A stretch of 64,000 nt of DNA. Origin: Azospirillum humicireducens. Its GTDB lineage: Bacteria; Pseudomonadota; Alphaproteobacteria; Azospirillales; Azospirillaceae. Of this stretch, positions 54,726 through 64,000 are shown piece by piece. Under the pieces are notes generated by a model. It was not told where the DNA came from and made no database searches. It was given only the letters and a program-made list of their open reading frames with translations. A program made the translations under genes and the position numbers. Location: positions 860,501-924,500 of the forward strand of contig NZ_CP015285.1 in assembly GCF_001639105.2 (NCBI RefSeq), written 5' to 3'. Numbering within the stretch: the first letter of the stretch is position 1; every line of letters begins with the position of its first letter.

Positions 54726-57317
54726 GTGGACGTTGCAGAAGCCGACCGCCCGCTCCTCAATACGGGTGCCGCCGAACCGGTCTCCTGGCGTTGCTGTCTT
54801 TCCGAATCAATTCCAGGTTTGATCGCCGGATTGGCCGGCTTCGGCACATTGGCGGGGCTGGCCGTGACCGGGCAGGCCGGATGGGCGGTGGCCGGCGCCC
54901 TCACCCTTGCCGGCGGGATGGCGCTGTGGAGCGCCCGTCGTGCCGGCGGCAACGCCGCTGCACTGGTGCGGTCGCAGGCTGCTCTGGACCAAGCGCGCGG
55001 CGAGTTGGCGGCGCTGCGGGCCCGTGCCCGCGATTTCACAGCCGCGTCTCCCGGCTGGTTCTGGGAGACGGGAGCCGATCACCGTTACCTGACCCTGTCC
55101 GACCGGCTGGAAACTCTGCTGCGCTGCGACCCCGGCAGCGTGTTCGGCGAGTCGCTGCTCGACCTGGGAGCTCTGGTCGACGATGAGGCGACCTGGGCGG
55201 AATACCGCGCCGACATCGAGGCGGGCCGGCCCTTCCGCGACCTTGAGGTGAGTTTCGAAGGGGTGGACGGCCGCGACCTCGTGCTGCGGCTCAGCGCCGT
55301 GCCGATGCGCGACGCCGACGGGCGTTTCCGCGGCTATCGCGGCTGCGGCATCGACGCGACGGCGGAGACGCTGGCGCTGGTGGAAGCGCGCTTCATGCAG
55401 GCGGTGGTTCATGACGCCATCGACAGCGTGTCGGAGGGGTTCGTGCTGTTCAGCGCCGACGGGCGGCTGCTGATCTGCAACGAGCAGTATCGCCGCGCCT
55501 ATCCCACCATCGCCGACCTGCTGACCCCCGGCCGCAGCTTTGCCGAGATCCTGCGGGCGGCGGCGGAACGCGGCGGCTACGAGGGCGAGGGCGACATCGG
55601 CGCCTGGGTGGAACAGCGGCTGACCCGCCACCTCCAGCACTCCGCCCCGGTGGACGGCCGGCTGTCCGATGGGCGCTGGTATCGCATCAGCGAGCATGCG
55701 ACCGGCACCGGCGGTGTGGTGAAGATCCTGATGGACATCACCGAACTGAAGACGCGGGAGGAGGAGCTGGCCGGCCAGACCGCCCGGCTGAAGCAGACCG
55801 TGACCGCGCTCAGGGAAAGCGAGCTGCGCTACCGCCAGCTGGTGGAACTGGCGCCCTACGGCATCGTCATCTGGGACCGCAGCGCCATCCGCTTCGCCAA
55901 CGGCGCCGCCGCCACGATCCTGGGCGTCGCCGCCGATGTGCTGCAAGGCCTGTCCCTGGCTGCCTTGCTGGAGGATGGAGACGCGTTGCAAGCGACCTTT
56001 GCCACCGTGGCGGAGGGGGAGGAGCGGCGGCTGGAATGCGACGCCCTTCGTCCGGACGGTGAACGCCGCCGGCTGGAGGTCGCGGCCAGCCCGGTGGTCT
56101 ATGGCGGCGGCCCTGCCGTTCTGCTGGTGCTGAACGACATCACCGACCGCCGCCGGGTGGAGGGTGAGCTGCAACGCGCCCAGAAGATGGAGGCGGTCGG
56201 CCGCATGGCCGGAGGCATCGCCCACGAGTTCAACAACATGCTGACCGCCATCGGCGGTTTCGCCCGGCTGGCGGAGCGCAATCCCGCCGATCTCGACCGC
56301 GTCCTGACCTGCGTGCAGGAGATCGCCAAGGCGTCCGAGCGGGCGGCGGCGCTGACCGGCCAGCTGCTCGACTTTTCCCACCGCCGCGTCACGGACGAGC
56401 GCGAGGTGGTGGCCATCGCGCCGCTGGTGCGCGACATGCGGGTCTTCCTGAAGCCGCTGTTGAGCGCCGGCATCGACGTGTCGATCCGGGCCGGGGGCGA
56501 AAGCGCTCCCCACGAAGCCTATGCGCTGGTCAATGCGGTCACGCTGAACCAGGCGCTGCTGAATCTGGCGCTGAATGGGCGGGACGCCATGCCGGACGGC
56601 GGCACCCTGACCATCGCCCTGACGGTGGAGACGCCGGACGATGCCTTCTTCACCCGCCACCGCGGATTGAAGCCCGGCCGCTATGTGGCGATCCGCGTCA
56701 CCGATCAGGGCGGTGGCGTTCCGGCGGCGATCCGCGACCGCATATGGGAGCCCTTCTTCACCACCAAGGAACCTGGCAAGGGCACCGGGCTCGGCCTTTG
56801 GATGGTCTATGGCACGGCCCAGCAGGCCGGTGGTGCCGTGGAACTCGAGGGAGAGGAGGGGCGCGGGGCGACTTTCGCCTTGTACCTGCCGGCGGTCGAT
56901 CCTCCCCGGGTTTCCGCCGGTCTCGCCCCGCTGCATGTCGCGGAGGGGGATGGCGCCGTCATCCTGCTGGTCGACGACGAGGAGTCGGTGCGCCGCTACC
57001 TCCGCCTCGTGCTGGAGGAGGCGGGCTGCACGGTTGTCGAGGCATCCGACGGACTGGAGGCGCTGGCGCGCTATGACGAGGCCGGCGGCCTGTTTGACGC
57101 GGTGGTCAGCGACGTGTCGATGCCGCGCATGAACGGGCTGGAGCTTGCCCGCTCCCTGGAATCGCGCAACCGGCTTCTCCCCATCCTGTTCCTGACCGGC
57201 TATGCCTCGCGCGAGACGGCGGCAGGGCTGACGGACCGGGAAGGACGGCAGATCGTGATGAAGCCGGTGGCGCCGGAGCGGCTGCTGCACGCCCTGCGCG
57301 ATCTTCTGGCCTTGTGA
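54726..57317 (+). CDS. PAS hybrid sensor histidine kinase with C-terminal receiver
   Basis: 863 residues from a GTG with GGAGG just upstream. Two hydrophobic N-terminal segments (about 30-48 and 52-70) may anchor it. Three PAS-like units follow (about 95-215, 225-345 and 370-475). The H-box is [19 protein letters not shown]. ATPase motifs are [14 protein letters not shown] (N box), [15 protein letters not shown] and [11 protein letters not shown]. The receiver (about 743-860) has [24 protein letters not shown] and VMKPVAPE. The HEFNN type of box is that of class-4 kinases. It lies 8 bp before a response regulator gene with an unusual N-terminus. Confidence 0.9.
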   Translation: MDVAEADRPLLNTGAAEPVSWRCCLSESIPGLIAGLAGFGTLAGLAVTGQAGWAVAGALTLAGGMALWSARRAGGNAAALVRSQAALDQARGELAALRARARDFTAASPGWFWETGADHRYLTLSDRLETLLRCDPGSVFGESLLDLGALVDDEATWAEYRADIEAGRPFRDLEVSFEGVDGRDLVLRLSAVPMRDADGRFRGYRGCGIDATAETLALVEARFMQAVVHDAIDSVSEGFVLFSADGRLLICNEQYRRAYPTIADLLTPGRSFAEILRAAAERGGYEGEGDIGAWVEQRLTRHLQHSAPVDGRLSDGRWYRISEHATGTGGVVKILMDITELKTREEELAGQTARLKQTVTALRESELRYRQLVELAPYGIVIWDRSAIRFANGAAATILGVAADVLQGLSLAALLEDGDALQATFATVAEGEERRLECDALRPDGERRRLEVAASPVVYGGGPAVLLVLNDITDRRRVEGELQRAQKMEAVGRMAGGIAHEFNNMLTAIGGFARLAERNPADLDRVLTCVQEIAKASERAAALTGQLLDFSHRRVTDEREVVAIAPLVRDMRVFLKPLLSAGIDVSIRAGGESAPHEAYALVNAVTLNQALLNLALNGRDAMPDGGTLTIALTVETPDDAFFTRHRGLKPGRYVAIRVTDQGGGVPAAIRDRIWEPFFTTKEPGKGTGLGLWMVYGTAQQAGGAVELEGEEGRGATFALYLPAVDPPRVSAGLAPLHVAEGDGAVILLVDDEESVRRYLRLVLEEAGCTVVEASDGLEALARYDEAGGLFDAVVSDVSMPRMNGLELARSLESRNRLLPILFLTGYASRETAAGLTDREGRQIVMKPVAPERLLHALRDLLAL

Positions 57318-57325
57318 GGGAGCCG

Positions 57326-59233
57326 ATGGAACCCTCCCGCCACGACGGCGGCACCGATCCGGCCCCATCCGCCATACCGGACGAGGCCGACGGGTCCGCA
57401 CCCGCCGTCTGCCGGGAGCCGGGGGATTTCTACACGCCCGCCGGCCGGGACGGTGTCGGCCGCTTCTGCCGCCGCTTCCTCGATGAGAACGCGCTGACGG
57501 CGACGGAGCTCCTGCATCACCCGCGCCACCAGACATCGCTGTCCAACACCGCCACCTTCGTCGCCATCCTGACCCAGGCGGAGCGGGCGATGGAGAAGCC
57601 TGGCGGCCAGAAGGGCGCGCTGACCCCGCTGGTCAACGAGATCGCCCGGTTGACGCGGGAAAGGCTGAAGGAGAATCCGCCGCCCGACTTCCTGCCCGAC
57701 GCCTATCCCGGTGCGGCGGCGGAGCTTCTGTCCAATGGCGGCTTCCTCGGCCGCTTTCTGCTCGACGCCGCCATCACGCAGCACATCGCCACCGGCCGCA
57801 GCTTTGCCGAGAAGGCGGAGGCCATTCTGCATCTGGCCGCGACCACCGAGCATCCCGACGCACTGACGCCGTTGGAGCGGCTGTTGGGCGAGATCGTGAT
57901 GAGCGATGCCGGAACCGCGTCCTGCGCGCGCGATGCGCCATTTGTCACGCTGATCGACCTGATCGTGACCCTGGTCGCCGCCGACCGGCCGATGCCCGAC
58001 GACGCACCGCCGATCTTCCGGAGGCTGGAGGAGCTGATGCACCGGGTGCCGATGCCGGCCCTGCGCGAGGCGCTGACCGCCGCCTTCCGCCGCGAGATGG
58101 CGAAGCCCTCCTGTTTCACCATTGCCAGTGCCGGCGACATGTTCGGGATCGAGGCGGTGCAGCGCGAAATCCTGGCGCTGAGCGATTTGTCCGCCCGCCT
58201 GCGCGACCGTGATGGCAATTACGCCGGCGGTGCCCGGACCGAGGCGGCGTTGCAGCGTCGCACCGCACTGCTGGTCAACGAGGACACCGTCCCTGAGATC
58301 ACGCGCGGCCGCAACTTCATGCAGAAGCTGCGCATCCTGTTCGTTCTGCAGAGGATGCCGCTGTCCTCCACCGCAGCCAAGGCGGTCACCGATTACCTGA
58401 AGAGTTTCTTCGACAGCCGTGACTTTGCCGGCCGGCTGCTTGACTGCTGGAAGGACCGCAACGAGAAGCTGAAGGGACTGGCGGAGGTCCAACGCATGCT
58501 GCAGTCCAGCGCCTTTCCGGAGGAGGAGCGCGAGTATCTGGCCGGCCAGATCGATGACATCCAGAATGCCTTCCTGCGCACCCAGCGCGTGCTGGCCCCG
58601 TTGATCCAGGCGAAGGACGACCCGCCGGCCGACACCGTGCTGGACATCGTCCGTTTGGCGGGAGAGGGCGCGTTCTGCAGCGGCAAGAGCCGTTTGGCGG
58701 TCGCCCGCGTCCTTTATCGCCACTGCCACCGGCCGCGCTTCGTCCGGCATGTGCTGTTGAATGCACCCGGTCCGAAGGAGCGGGCGGCGCGGGCCGCCTG
58801 GCTGCGCCAGTCGCTGGCGACGGTCGGGGTGCCCTTCATCGACCTCGCCGCCCAGCGGGTGCTGGTGGTCGATGACGAAGACGGGCCGCGCGCCTTCGTC
58901 ACCGCCGTCCTTCGTGAACTGGGCATCGGTCAGGTCGACACCGCCGTCGACGGTCAGGATGCGCTGCAGCGCTTCCAGGCCGATGGCGCCGTCTACGACC
59001 TGATCATCTGCGACTGGATGATGCCGCGGCTGAACGGCCTGGACCTGCTGAAGCGCGTGCGCGAGACGCGCAGCGACCTGCCGTTCCTGATGGTCACGGC
59101 GCTTGCCACGCTGGAGGCGGTGAAGAAGGCGCTGGCCCACCAGGTCAGCGGCTACATCGCCAAGCCCTTCACCCCGGACCAGCTGGAGGAGAAGGTCTTC
59201 CTGGTCCTGGCGCAGAAGGGAATCGGGGAGTAG
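57326..59233 (+). CDS. response regulator with a ~510-residue uncharacterised N-terminal region
   Basis: 635 residues from the ATG at 57326 (a GTG at 57314 overlaps the preceding stop). The first ~505 residues are largely helical with no recognised domain; notable segments are LLHHPRHQTSLSNTATFVAI, FLLDAAITQHIATGRSFAEK and RILFVLQRMPLSSTAAKAVT. The C-terminal CheY-type receiver (about 510-632) has LVVDDEDGP, LIICDWMMPRLNG (phospho-Asp) and YIAKPFTP. Having the receiver at the C-terminus behind a large helical module is unusual for a response regulator. The upstream hybrid kinase is the likely phosphate source. Confidence 0.8.
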   Translation: MEPSRHDGGTDPAPSAIPDEADGSAPAVCREPGDFYTPAGRDGVGRFCRRFLDENALTATELLHHPRHQTSLSNTATFVAILTQAERAMEKPGGQKGALTPLVNEIARLTRERLKENPPPDFLPDAYPGAAAELLSNGGFLGRFLLDAAITQHIATGRSFAEKAEAILHLAATTEHPDALTPLERLLGEIVMSDAGTASCARDAPFVTLIDLIVTLVAADRPMPDDAPPIFRRLEELMHRVPMPALREALTAAFRREMAKPSCFTIASAGDMFGIEAVQREILALSDLSARLRDRDGNYAGGARTEAALQRRTALLVNEDTVPEITRGRNFMQKLRILFVLQRMPLSSTAAKAVTDYLKSFFDSRDFAGRLLDCWKDRNEKLKGLAEVQRMLQSSAFPEEEREYLAGQIDDIQNAFLRTQRVLAPLIQAKDDPPADTVLDIVRLAGEGAFCSGKSRLAVARVLYRHCHRPRFVRHVLLNAPGPKERAARAAWLRQSLATVGVPFIDLAAQRVLVVDDEDGPRAFVTAVLRELGIGQVDTAVDGQDALQRFQADGAVYDLIICDWMMPRLNGLDLLKRVRETRSDLPFLMVTALATLEAVKKALAHQVSGYIAKPFTPDQLEEKVFLVLAQKGIGE

Positions 59234-59298
59234 GGACGGGGACGAATCCGCGCGCCGGACTGTTGTGGTGCGGAGACCCTATGGCAAGGAGCCGTCCC

Positions 59299-59481
59299 AT
59301 GGCAGACCAGACAGCGAACGGGGGCAACGCCCTGTCCAACGATCCCGACCGCGACATAGCCGACCCGCTGGAGGCGGCGAAGGCAGTCTCCGACACCGGC
59401 AAGCCGATCACCCCCGACACCGAGTCGGCAAAGCACATCGACCGCCCGGCGGAGAAGGGAAAGGCGGGGAAGAAGACGTGA
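59299..59481 (+). CDS. small hydrophilic hypothetical protein
   Basis: 60 residues from the ATG at 59299, which has AAGGAG 7 bp upstream. Hydrophilic, with a Lys-rich end (EKGKAGKKT) and no hydrophobic segment, probably largely disordered. No family is recognised. Confidence 0.5.
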   Translation: MADQTANGGNALSNDPDRDIADPLEAAKAVSDTGKPITPDTESAKHIDRPAEKGKAGKKT

Positions 59482-59505
59482 CAGGCAGGGGCGCTTGCGA
59501 AATGC

Positions 59506-59691
59506 TCAGTGCAGATCGAGGCCGGCCTGTTTGAAGGCGCGGGCGAGGGCATCGACGATGGCCGGATCGACCTCGCCCGTTCCGTAATCGAGATTCATCA
59601 CGGCGTACCACGGCACACCGGCCTTGTTCGCCAGCATCCGTGTCGACCAGCCAAGGCGCAGGCGTGCCTCTTGGCACTGCGTCCCGGTCAT
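59506..59691 (-). CDS. small XRE-type helix-turn-helix protein
   Basis: 61 residues from the ATG at 59691. CQEARLRLGWSTRMLANKAG followed by VPWYAVMNLDYGTGEVDPAI fits one HTH_3 fold with little else. It is probably a small DNA-binding regulator. Its ribosome site is weak (GGAG at -14). The target is unknown. Confidence 0.6.
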   Translation of the reverse strand: MTGTQCQEARLRLGWSTRMLANKAGVPWYAVMNLDYGTGEVDPAIVDALARAFKQAGLDLH

Positions 59692-60048
59692 GATGCGTCG
59701 ACTCCACACGTTAGCGTTCGCCTTCCATGTCCCGGTCCCGGTCGGACAGTGGCAGCCCGCTCTGGACCGATCGTCGGCGATAATAATGCTGTAAAAGTCC
59801 TGGCTTGTCATGTGTCGGTTTGTTGCAAAGCGGAATGCGCTGCTTTGCCGGATTGTCATGGAAGACAAGCGGCTGACGTCCGGCAAGAGGCGCGCGAAGT
59901 TCGCGCGGGTATCGATTTGACCTTGCAACTGTTGGGGGCTTCGCCGGAATGCCGGATCGGCGATGCTCCGCTCCCGATAGTCCACCGGTCACATCTGCCA
60001 GATCGGTCAAGGGACTTCCGATAGTCCACCTGCCGCCGAAGGTTGAGG
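59692..60048. other. non-coding region with a 13-bp direct repeat
   Basis: About 357 bp with no supported gene. CCGATAGTCCACC occurs at 59974-59986 and again at 60018-60030, just past the end of the RsbW-like gene. The left half is lower in GC and probably holds the promoter of the small HTH gene. Confidence 0.4.
59974..60030. repeat. pair of 13-bp direct repeats
   Basis: CCGATAGTCCACC at 59974-59986 and 60018-60030, start-to-start distance 44 bp. The role is unknown. Confidence 0.6.
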
Positions 60049-60492
60049 TCAGCCGAAGCTCTTGGCGAGACGGACCAGATTGCGGTCGCCTTCACGCCGG
60101 TAGCTGGCATGGTCCATCGTCTTCTTGACCAGGAACACGCCCAGGCCGCCGACGCGCCGGTCATCGACATCGCTGGTCAGATCGGGCGGCGGGGCGTCGG
60201 CGAAGGGATCGAAGGCAGTGGCGTCATCCTCCACTTCCGCCCGCAATTCCACGCCGTCCGTCTCCATGCGCACCCGGATCTCGTGCGGGGCGGCGTCGCC
60301 ATAACCGTAGGAGACGGTGTTGGTGATCAGTTCGTCGAAGCAGAGATTGAACTTGAAGGCGAGGTCAGGCGGCAGCCGGTTGCGCTCGATGAAGTCCTCG
60401 ACCGCTTCGGCCAGCCGACCCAGTTCGGACAGGTCGTTGCGCAGGACCATGTCCAGGCGGCTCGCCGCGGCACCGTCAATCCGCTCATCCAT
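60049..60492 (-). CDS. RsbW-like HATPase (anti-sigma/serine kinase type)
   Basis: 147 residues. It is a single GHKL ATPase domain with FNLCFDELITNTVSYGYG (N box), VEDDATAFDPF (G1) and GGLGVFLVKKTMD (G2). This is the RsbW/SpoIIAB-like family that binds sigma factors or anti-sigma antagonists and can phosphorylate Ser on STAS proteins. No sigma factor or STAS gene is adjacent; the neighbour upstream on the same strand is the T6SS-linked Ser/Thr kinase, 58 bp away. A joint post-translational switch is possible. Confidence 0.87.
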   Translation of the reverse strand: MDERIDGAAASRLDMVLRNDLSELGRLAEAVEDFIERNRLPPDLAFKFNLCFDELITNTVSYGYGDAAPHEIRVRMETDGVELRAEVEDDATAFDPFADAPPPDLTSDVDDRRVGGLGVFLVKKTMDHASYRREGDRNLVRLAKSFG

Positions 60493-60550
60493 GCGCCGAT
60501 CCCCTTATCCGTTGGTCCGGTTGCCATTTCCCCGAATCATGGGGAGTGTG

Positions 60551-62584
60551 TCATGCCGCTGCACCGGCGACCGCCCAGCGGCGCAGCGCGGTCACGGCGA
60601 TCCGCTCGACCTCGCTCCAGCCCAGCCCGCTCGCCATTTCGGCCAGGGCCACCAGCCGGGCGCGGGCGCCGGTGTCGCCGACGGGAGCATTGCCGAGGTC
60701 GGAGGTCAGCCCGGCGACGAGCCCGTAGAGCATGGTCGACAGGCTGTGCATCAGCGGCGCGCAATCCGGTGCGGTCAGGCGGGTGGCGAACAGGTAGAGC
60801 TGGCCGACGCCGCGCAGCCGGGCGCTGAAGCTCTCGGCGGTGCCGGGCCCGGCCAGATTTCCTTGAGCGACCTCGCCGCGCAACTCCTCCACCGACAGGG
60901 TGGCGAAGCGCCCGGCGGCGGCGATGAATTCCGCCACCGCATCCTGGGGCAGGCCGCCGGTGGCCTGGCCGCCGGTCTCGAACAGGCGCTGGGCCATCAC
61001 GATCAGCTCCTCGATGTTGGCGAGGATGATGGCGACGCCGAAGCGGGCCAGCCCGTCATTGCCGTCGGTGCAGGCGCGCAGGATCTGCGTCACCTTGCGG
61101 ATGACCTGGACCGCGAACATCAACATGGCGCTGCGGCTCTGCGCCAGTTCGGCCTCCGCCCCCAGCTCCTCCAGCGCGTGCTGCAGGATCTCAAGCCGCA
61201 GGAAGTCGAGCGACAGCATCTGGATGTCCGGGTTGTCGCCGTCCATCAGCACCCGGTTCAGCTCGCCGGAATAGAGGAAGAAGCGGCCGGACAGGTCGAA
61301 GGCGATGCGTGCCGCCGACATCCGGGCCCGGTCGGCGGCCGGCGTTCCGGCCAGCGCACGGTTCATCGCGGCGAACAGCCGGACCAGCGGCATCCAGTCG
61401 CGCCGCTGGGTTGCCGGCGCGGCGCGCGGGGCGGGGGTGGCCGCGACGATCAGCTCGGTCAGCGGCTCGATCCCGGCGCCGAGCAGAACCGATTGCCAGC
61501 GTGGCGCGTCGCCGCCGGTCCCCGCCTGCCACTCCGCCAGGATGTCGAGCAGCTCGGTCAGCTTGCGGGCGTCGATCGGCTGGCCGGGGATGGCGCGCAG
61601 GGCGGTTTCCAGCGCCGCAGCCAGGGCGTCGCGGTCGCGCGCCGGTGCCGCGGCGGCCGGAAGCTCCGCATTGAACAGGGTCAGTTCGGCGGAGGGCATG
61701 GCCGCCCGCATGGTGCCGGCGACGGCCAGTGCGTGGCGCAGCGCCTCGGCGAACTCCGCGGCGCTGGCATAGCGGTCGGCCGGCGCCTTCGCCAGCGCCT
61801 TCAGGATCACGGTGTCGAAGGGCGGCGGCAGCTCCGGATTGCCGTGGGAGGGCGGCGGCGGCTCCACGAACAGGATCTGCTGCATCACCGTGGCGACGGA
61901 GCCGGAGAAGGGCCGGCGCTGCGCCAGCAGGTAATAGAGCACCACCCCGGCGGAGAACAGGTCGCTGCGCGCGTCGGCCTTCTCACCGCGCAGCACCTCG
62001 GGCGCCATGTAGGCGGGGGTGCCCAGCAGGTCACCGGCCTGTGTCAGATCGGAGGAGGAGGTCGAGGAAGACATATGGGCGATGCCGAAGTCGGCCAGCT
62101 TCGGCGTCAGATCGTCCTCGACCACGATGTTGGCCGGCTTGATGTCGCGGTGGATGATGTTGCGGGCGTGCGCGAAGGCCAGCGCGTCCAGCACCGCCGC
62201 CATCAGCTCACCACCCTGCTGCACCGACAGCGGCGTGTCGGCCTCCAGATACTGCTTCAGTTCCTTGCCCTGGATCAGTTCCATGGCGAGGTAGGGCGCG
62301 CCGCCATGGGCGGCGTCCAGCATGCCGTAGTCGTGCACCCGAACGATGTTGCGGTGGTCGAGCTTCAGCCCGATCTCCGCCTCCCGCCCGAATCGGGCAA
62401 GCACGGCGTTGCGCTCCGCCGCCGCCAGCAATTCACCGCGCAGCAGCTTCAGCGCCACCGGCTGCCCGGTCCGTCCGTCGGTCGCGCGGTAGACCACGCT
62501 CATGGCGCCCTGGCCCAGCACCCCTTCGACCCGGTAGGGGCCGATGGGGCCGGGAAGCACGCCGCCTACAGAGCCGTCGGGCAT
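60551..62584 (-). CDS. Ser/Thr protein kinase linked to type VI secretion
   Basis: 677 residues from the ATG at 62584, which overlaps the tssM stop. The kinase domain (about 15-280) has LGQGAMSVVY, VALKLLRGEL, IIHRDIKPANI, LADFGIAHM and TPAYMAPEVL, so all catalytic residues are present. The remaining ~400 residues are helical and Ala-rich with no recognised domain and no clear TM span. T6SS clusters often hold a PpkA-type kinase that controls assembly by phosphorylating Fha or similar proteins; this gene's overlap with tssM supports that role. No PppA-type phosphatase lies in the window. Confidence 0.87.
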   Translation of the reverse strand: MPDGSVGGVLPGPIGPYRVEGVLGQGAMSVVYRATDGRTGQPVALKLLRGELLAAAERNAVLARFGREAEIGLKLDHRNIVRVHDYGMLDAAHGGAPYLAMELIQGKELKQYLEADTPLSVQQGGELMAAVLDALAFAHARNIIHRDIKPANIVVEDDLTPKLADFGIAHMSSSTSSSDLTQAGDLLGTPAYMAPEVLRGEKADARSDLFSAGVVLYYLLAQRRPFSGSVATVMQQILFVEPPPPSHGNPELPPPFDTVILKALAKAPADRYASAAEFAEALRHALAVAGTMRAAMPSAELTLFNAELPAAAAPARDRDALAAALETALRAIPGQPIDARKLTELLDILAEWQAGTGGDAPRWQSVLLGAGIEPLTELIVAATPAPRAAPATQRRDWMPLVRLFAAMNRALAGTPAADRARMSAARIAFDLSGRFFLYSGELNRVLMDGDNPDIQMLSLDFLRLEILQHALEELGAEAELAQSRSAMLMFAVQVIRKVTQILRACTDGNDGLARFGVAIILANIEELIVMAQRLFETGGQATGGLPQDAVAEFIAAAGRFATLSVEELRGEVAQGNLAGPGTAESFSARLRGVGQLYLFATRLTAPDCAPLMHSLSTMLYGLVAGLTSDLGNAPVGDTGARARLVALAEMASGLGWSEVERIAVTALRRWAVAGAAA

Positions 62585-64000
62585 CGGAAACTCTCCAGCA
62601 GGTTCTTGCCGAAGGGGTTGTTCACGCTGTCGGCCCGCAGGGCGAAGACCGCCTTGCGGGTGCCCACCGTCACCGCGAAGGTGAAGCGGTCGGGCTGCGG
62701 CGTGGACTCCAGCTTGCCGTCGGCGAGGAAATGGAACAAGGCCCAGGGACCCTGGCGCGAGATGCCGGCCGGTTCGCCCGGCAGCGGCGGGCCGAAGCCG
62801 AGGCGCACGCTGCTGGTGCCTTCCGCCCCCGGCCACTTCATCACCAGCGGGCGGGGCGGGCCGTGCTGGTAGATCAGCGTCTGGCCGTCGATGTCGAGCG
62901 CCACCTGGGTCGCCTTGGCGTCCAGCTCCACCGGGGTGATCTCGAACACCACTTTCGCGGTGGTGGCTCCGGCCGGGAACAGGCTGTCGCGGATGCGCGC
63001 GGCGCGCTCGAACTGGTCCAGCACCGCCGGCGGAATGCCGAGATCGACCTGATCGACCTTCTGCCAGGCCCAGGGGCTGACCGTCATGTCGACGAAGGGG
63101 CGCAGGTTGGTGTTGAAGAACTGGTCGATCATGCCGCCCGGCGCGAACAGCTTGGCGAAATCCGCCGCCGTCACGTCCACCTGGCTGTTCGGCACCATGG
63201 GGAAGCGGTTGTCCAGCGCCGCCCGGCAGAAGGGCAGGACGGTGGATTGCCAAGCCTTGTTGATCTGCGTCCGTGCCCCCCCGGCGCTGACGGTCGCCGC
63301 ACTCTGCGCCACGGTTGCGACCATGCCGCCGACCGGGTCGGGCAAGTCACGGGCGAGACTGCGCAGCTGCGCCGCCACCGCTCCCTTGTCGGCGCCGCCG
63401 GCCAGCCCGGCCAGCAGGGCGCCGTTCTGGTCGGGTGCGTTCGCCGCGCGGGCGATCTGCTGGTAGAGTTCGCCCAGCAGCTTCAGCGACTCGTCCAGCT
63501 TGGGCGGCGCGCCGCCTTCGCCCAGCACGAGGTCGCGCAGAGCCTTGAAATGCTCGTTGATCGGCTGGCCCGGCGGCGGGCCGTCCGGCTGCAGCGAGAC
63601 GCCGGCCAGCCGCGCCAGATAGGCGGCGTTGGTGCCGGTGGACTCCACCGCCTTCTCGCCGGCCTGCGCCTGCTGGGCAATCCCGGCCAGCGGACCGCCG
63701 GCAACCGGCCCCTTGCCGTCGGCGGGCTTGTCATTCGGGCCGGGCGCCAGCGTGGTTTCGCGCACCATGGCGGTCAGCCACAGCTTCAGCGGCGACTGCG
63801 GGCCGGACAGCGTGTTCAGCACGTCGGCGGCCTGGTTCAGGCTGCGCAGCGGCACGATCACGACGTCGCCCAGCAGCTCGTCCCACTGGCGGGCATAGCG
63901 GTCGAGATAGACGGCAAGGATACCCTTCTCCAGCCGTTGCGCGCTGGCAATGGCTTGCGGGCCGCTGCTCGGCTGGCCCAGCACCCAATTCTCGTCCACC
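62566..64000 (-). CDS. tssM: TssM/IcmF-family T6SS membrane protein, C-terminal part
   Basis: The frame is open to the window edge (the GTG at 63999 is not a true start), so 478 C-terminal residues are seen. Matches to the IcmF/TssM C-terminal region include LEKGILAVYLDRYARQWDEL, INKAWQSTVLPFCRAALDNR, FPMVPNSQVDVTAADFAKLF and VKWPG-like PLVMKWPGAEG. TssM spans the periplasm with TssJ and TssL to anchor the type VI secretion machine. The stop overlaps the kinase start. The rest of the T6SS cluster should lie beyond position 64,000. Confidence 0.9.
   Translation of the reverse strand, partial: VDENWVLGQPSSGPQAIASAQRLEKGILAVYLDRYARQWDELLGDVVIVPLRSLNQAADVLNTLSGPQSPLKLWLTAMVRETTLAPGPNDKPADGKGPVAGGPLAGIAQQAQAGEKAVESTGTNAAYLARLAGVSLQPDGPPPGQPINEHFKALRDLVLGEGGAPPKLDESLKLLGELYQQIARAANAPDQNGALLAGLAGGADKGAVAAQLRSLARDLPDPVGGMVATVAQSAATVSAGGARTQINKAWQSTVLPFCRAALDNRFPMVPNSQVDVTAADFAKLFAPGGMIDQFFNTNLRPFVDMTVSPWAWQKVDQVDLGIPPAVLDQFERAARIRDSLFPAGATTAKVVFEITPVELDAKATQVALDIDGQTLIYQHGPPRPLVMKWPGAEGTSSVRLGFGPPLPGEPAGISRQGPWALFHFLADGKLESTPQPDRFTFAVTVGTRKAVFALRADSVNNPFGKNLLESFRCPTAL

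Noticed and set aside
60551-63253. Longer kinase start at 63253
   Set aside because: It would overlap tssM by ~690 bp in another frame. Kinase homology begins after the ATG at 62584, which couples neatly to the tssM stop.

Overview
The window is 64 kb of high-GC DNA (local dips only) that looks like an Azospirillum-type alphaproteobacterium (Rhodospirillales). This is inferred from gene content: nifQ, a PAS/PilZ energy-taxis receptor behind a textbook sigma-54 promoter, aroQ-accB-accC order, a CoxG-like protein, DUF2934 and DUF882 proteins, and very many PAS/REC signalling proteins. No rRNA gene or CRISPR array is present, and the only tRNA sequence is a 3' half.

Region 1 (1 to ~10,263) reads as the distal end of an integrated, probably conjugative, element. 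It opens with the tail of a VirB9/TrbG-like gene translationally coupled to a VirB10/TrbI-like gene (type IV secretion). A reverse-strand pair follows: a small DNA-binding-like protein and a DUF4917/SIR2-like protein. Divergent from it is a tightly overlapping type I restriction-modification operon: half-length hsdS, hsdM, full-length hsdS, hsdR and a DUF45/YgjP-like metallopeptidase. The divergent promoter region has two copies of the same 14-bp inverted repeat. The element ends at a 50-nt 3' half of a tRNA with CAT anticodon (10214-10263), as expected for an att site made by integration into a tRNA gene.

Region 2 (10.3-32.7 kb) is mixed chromosomal or chromid housekeeping. It holds an ECF sigma/anti-sigma pair, a decayed alpha/beta-hydrolase, an SRPBCC protein with a zinc alcohol dehydrogenase, and TreZ with a glycogen-debranching-type enzyme. 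Then come cell-wall genes (polysaccharide deacetylase, L,D-transpeptidase, DUF882 peptidase), an XRE regulator, a dynamin-like GTPase, a solute-binding protein, and aroQ-accB-accC closed by a terminator.

Region 3 (32.7-44.1 kb) is a signalling block: the sigma-54-preceded Aer-like chemoreceptor, a multi-PAS histidine kinase, a CHASE histidine kinase, an Rcp1-like receiver, a REC-PAS-GGDEF diguanylate cyclase, a degenerate hybrid kinase-like protein, a CheY-like protein and a small lipoprotein.

Region 4 (44.1-54.4 kb) holds nifQ, a CoxG-like protein, a YjbQ-family protein, an HtrA/Deg protease with an OmpR-type regulator and sensor kinase, an AI-2E-family permease, a DHA2 drug exporter, ndk, a hypothetical protein and a cupin.

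Region 5 (54.7-64 kb) has a PAS hybrid kinase beside a response regulator with a ~510-residue uncharacterised N-terminal region. Small genes and an RsbW-like ATPase follow, then a Ser/Thr kinase overlapping the 3' end of tssM (type VI secretion), which runs off the window.

All identifications come from motif and family recognition by eye. No database search was run.
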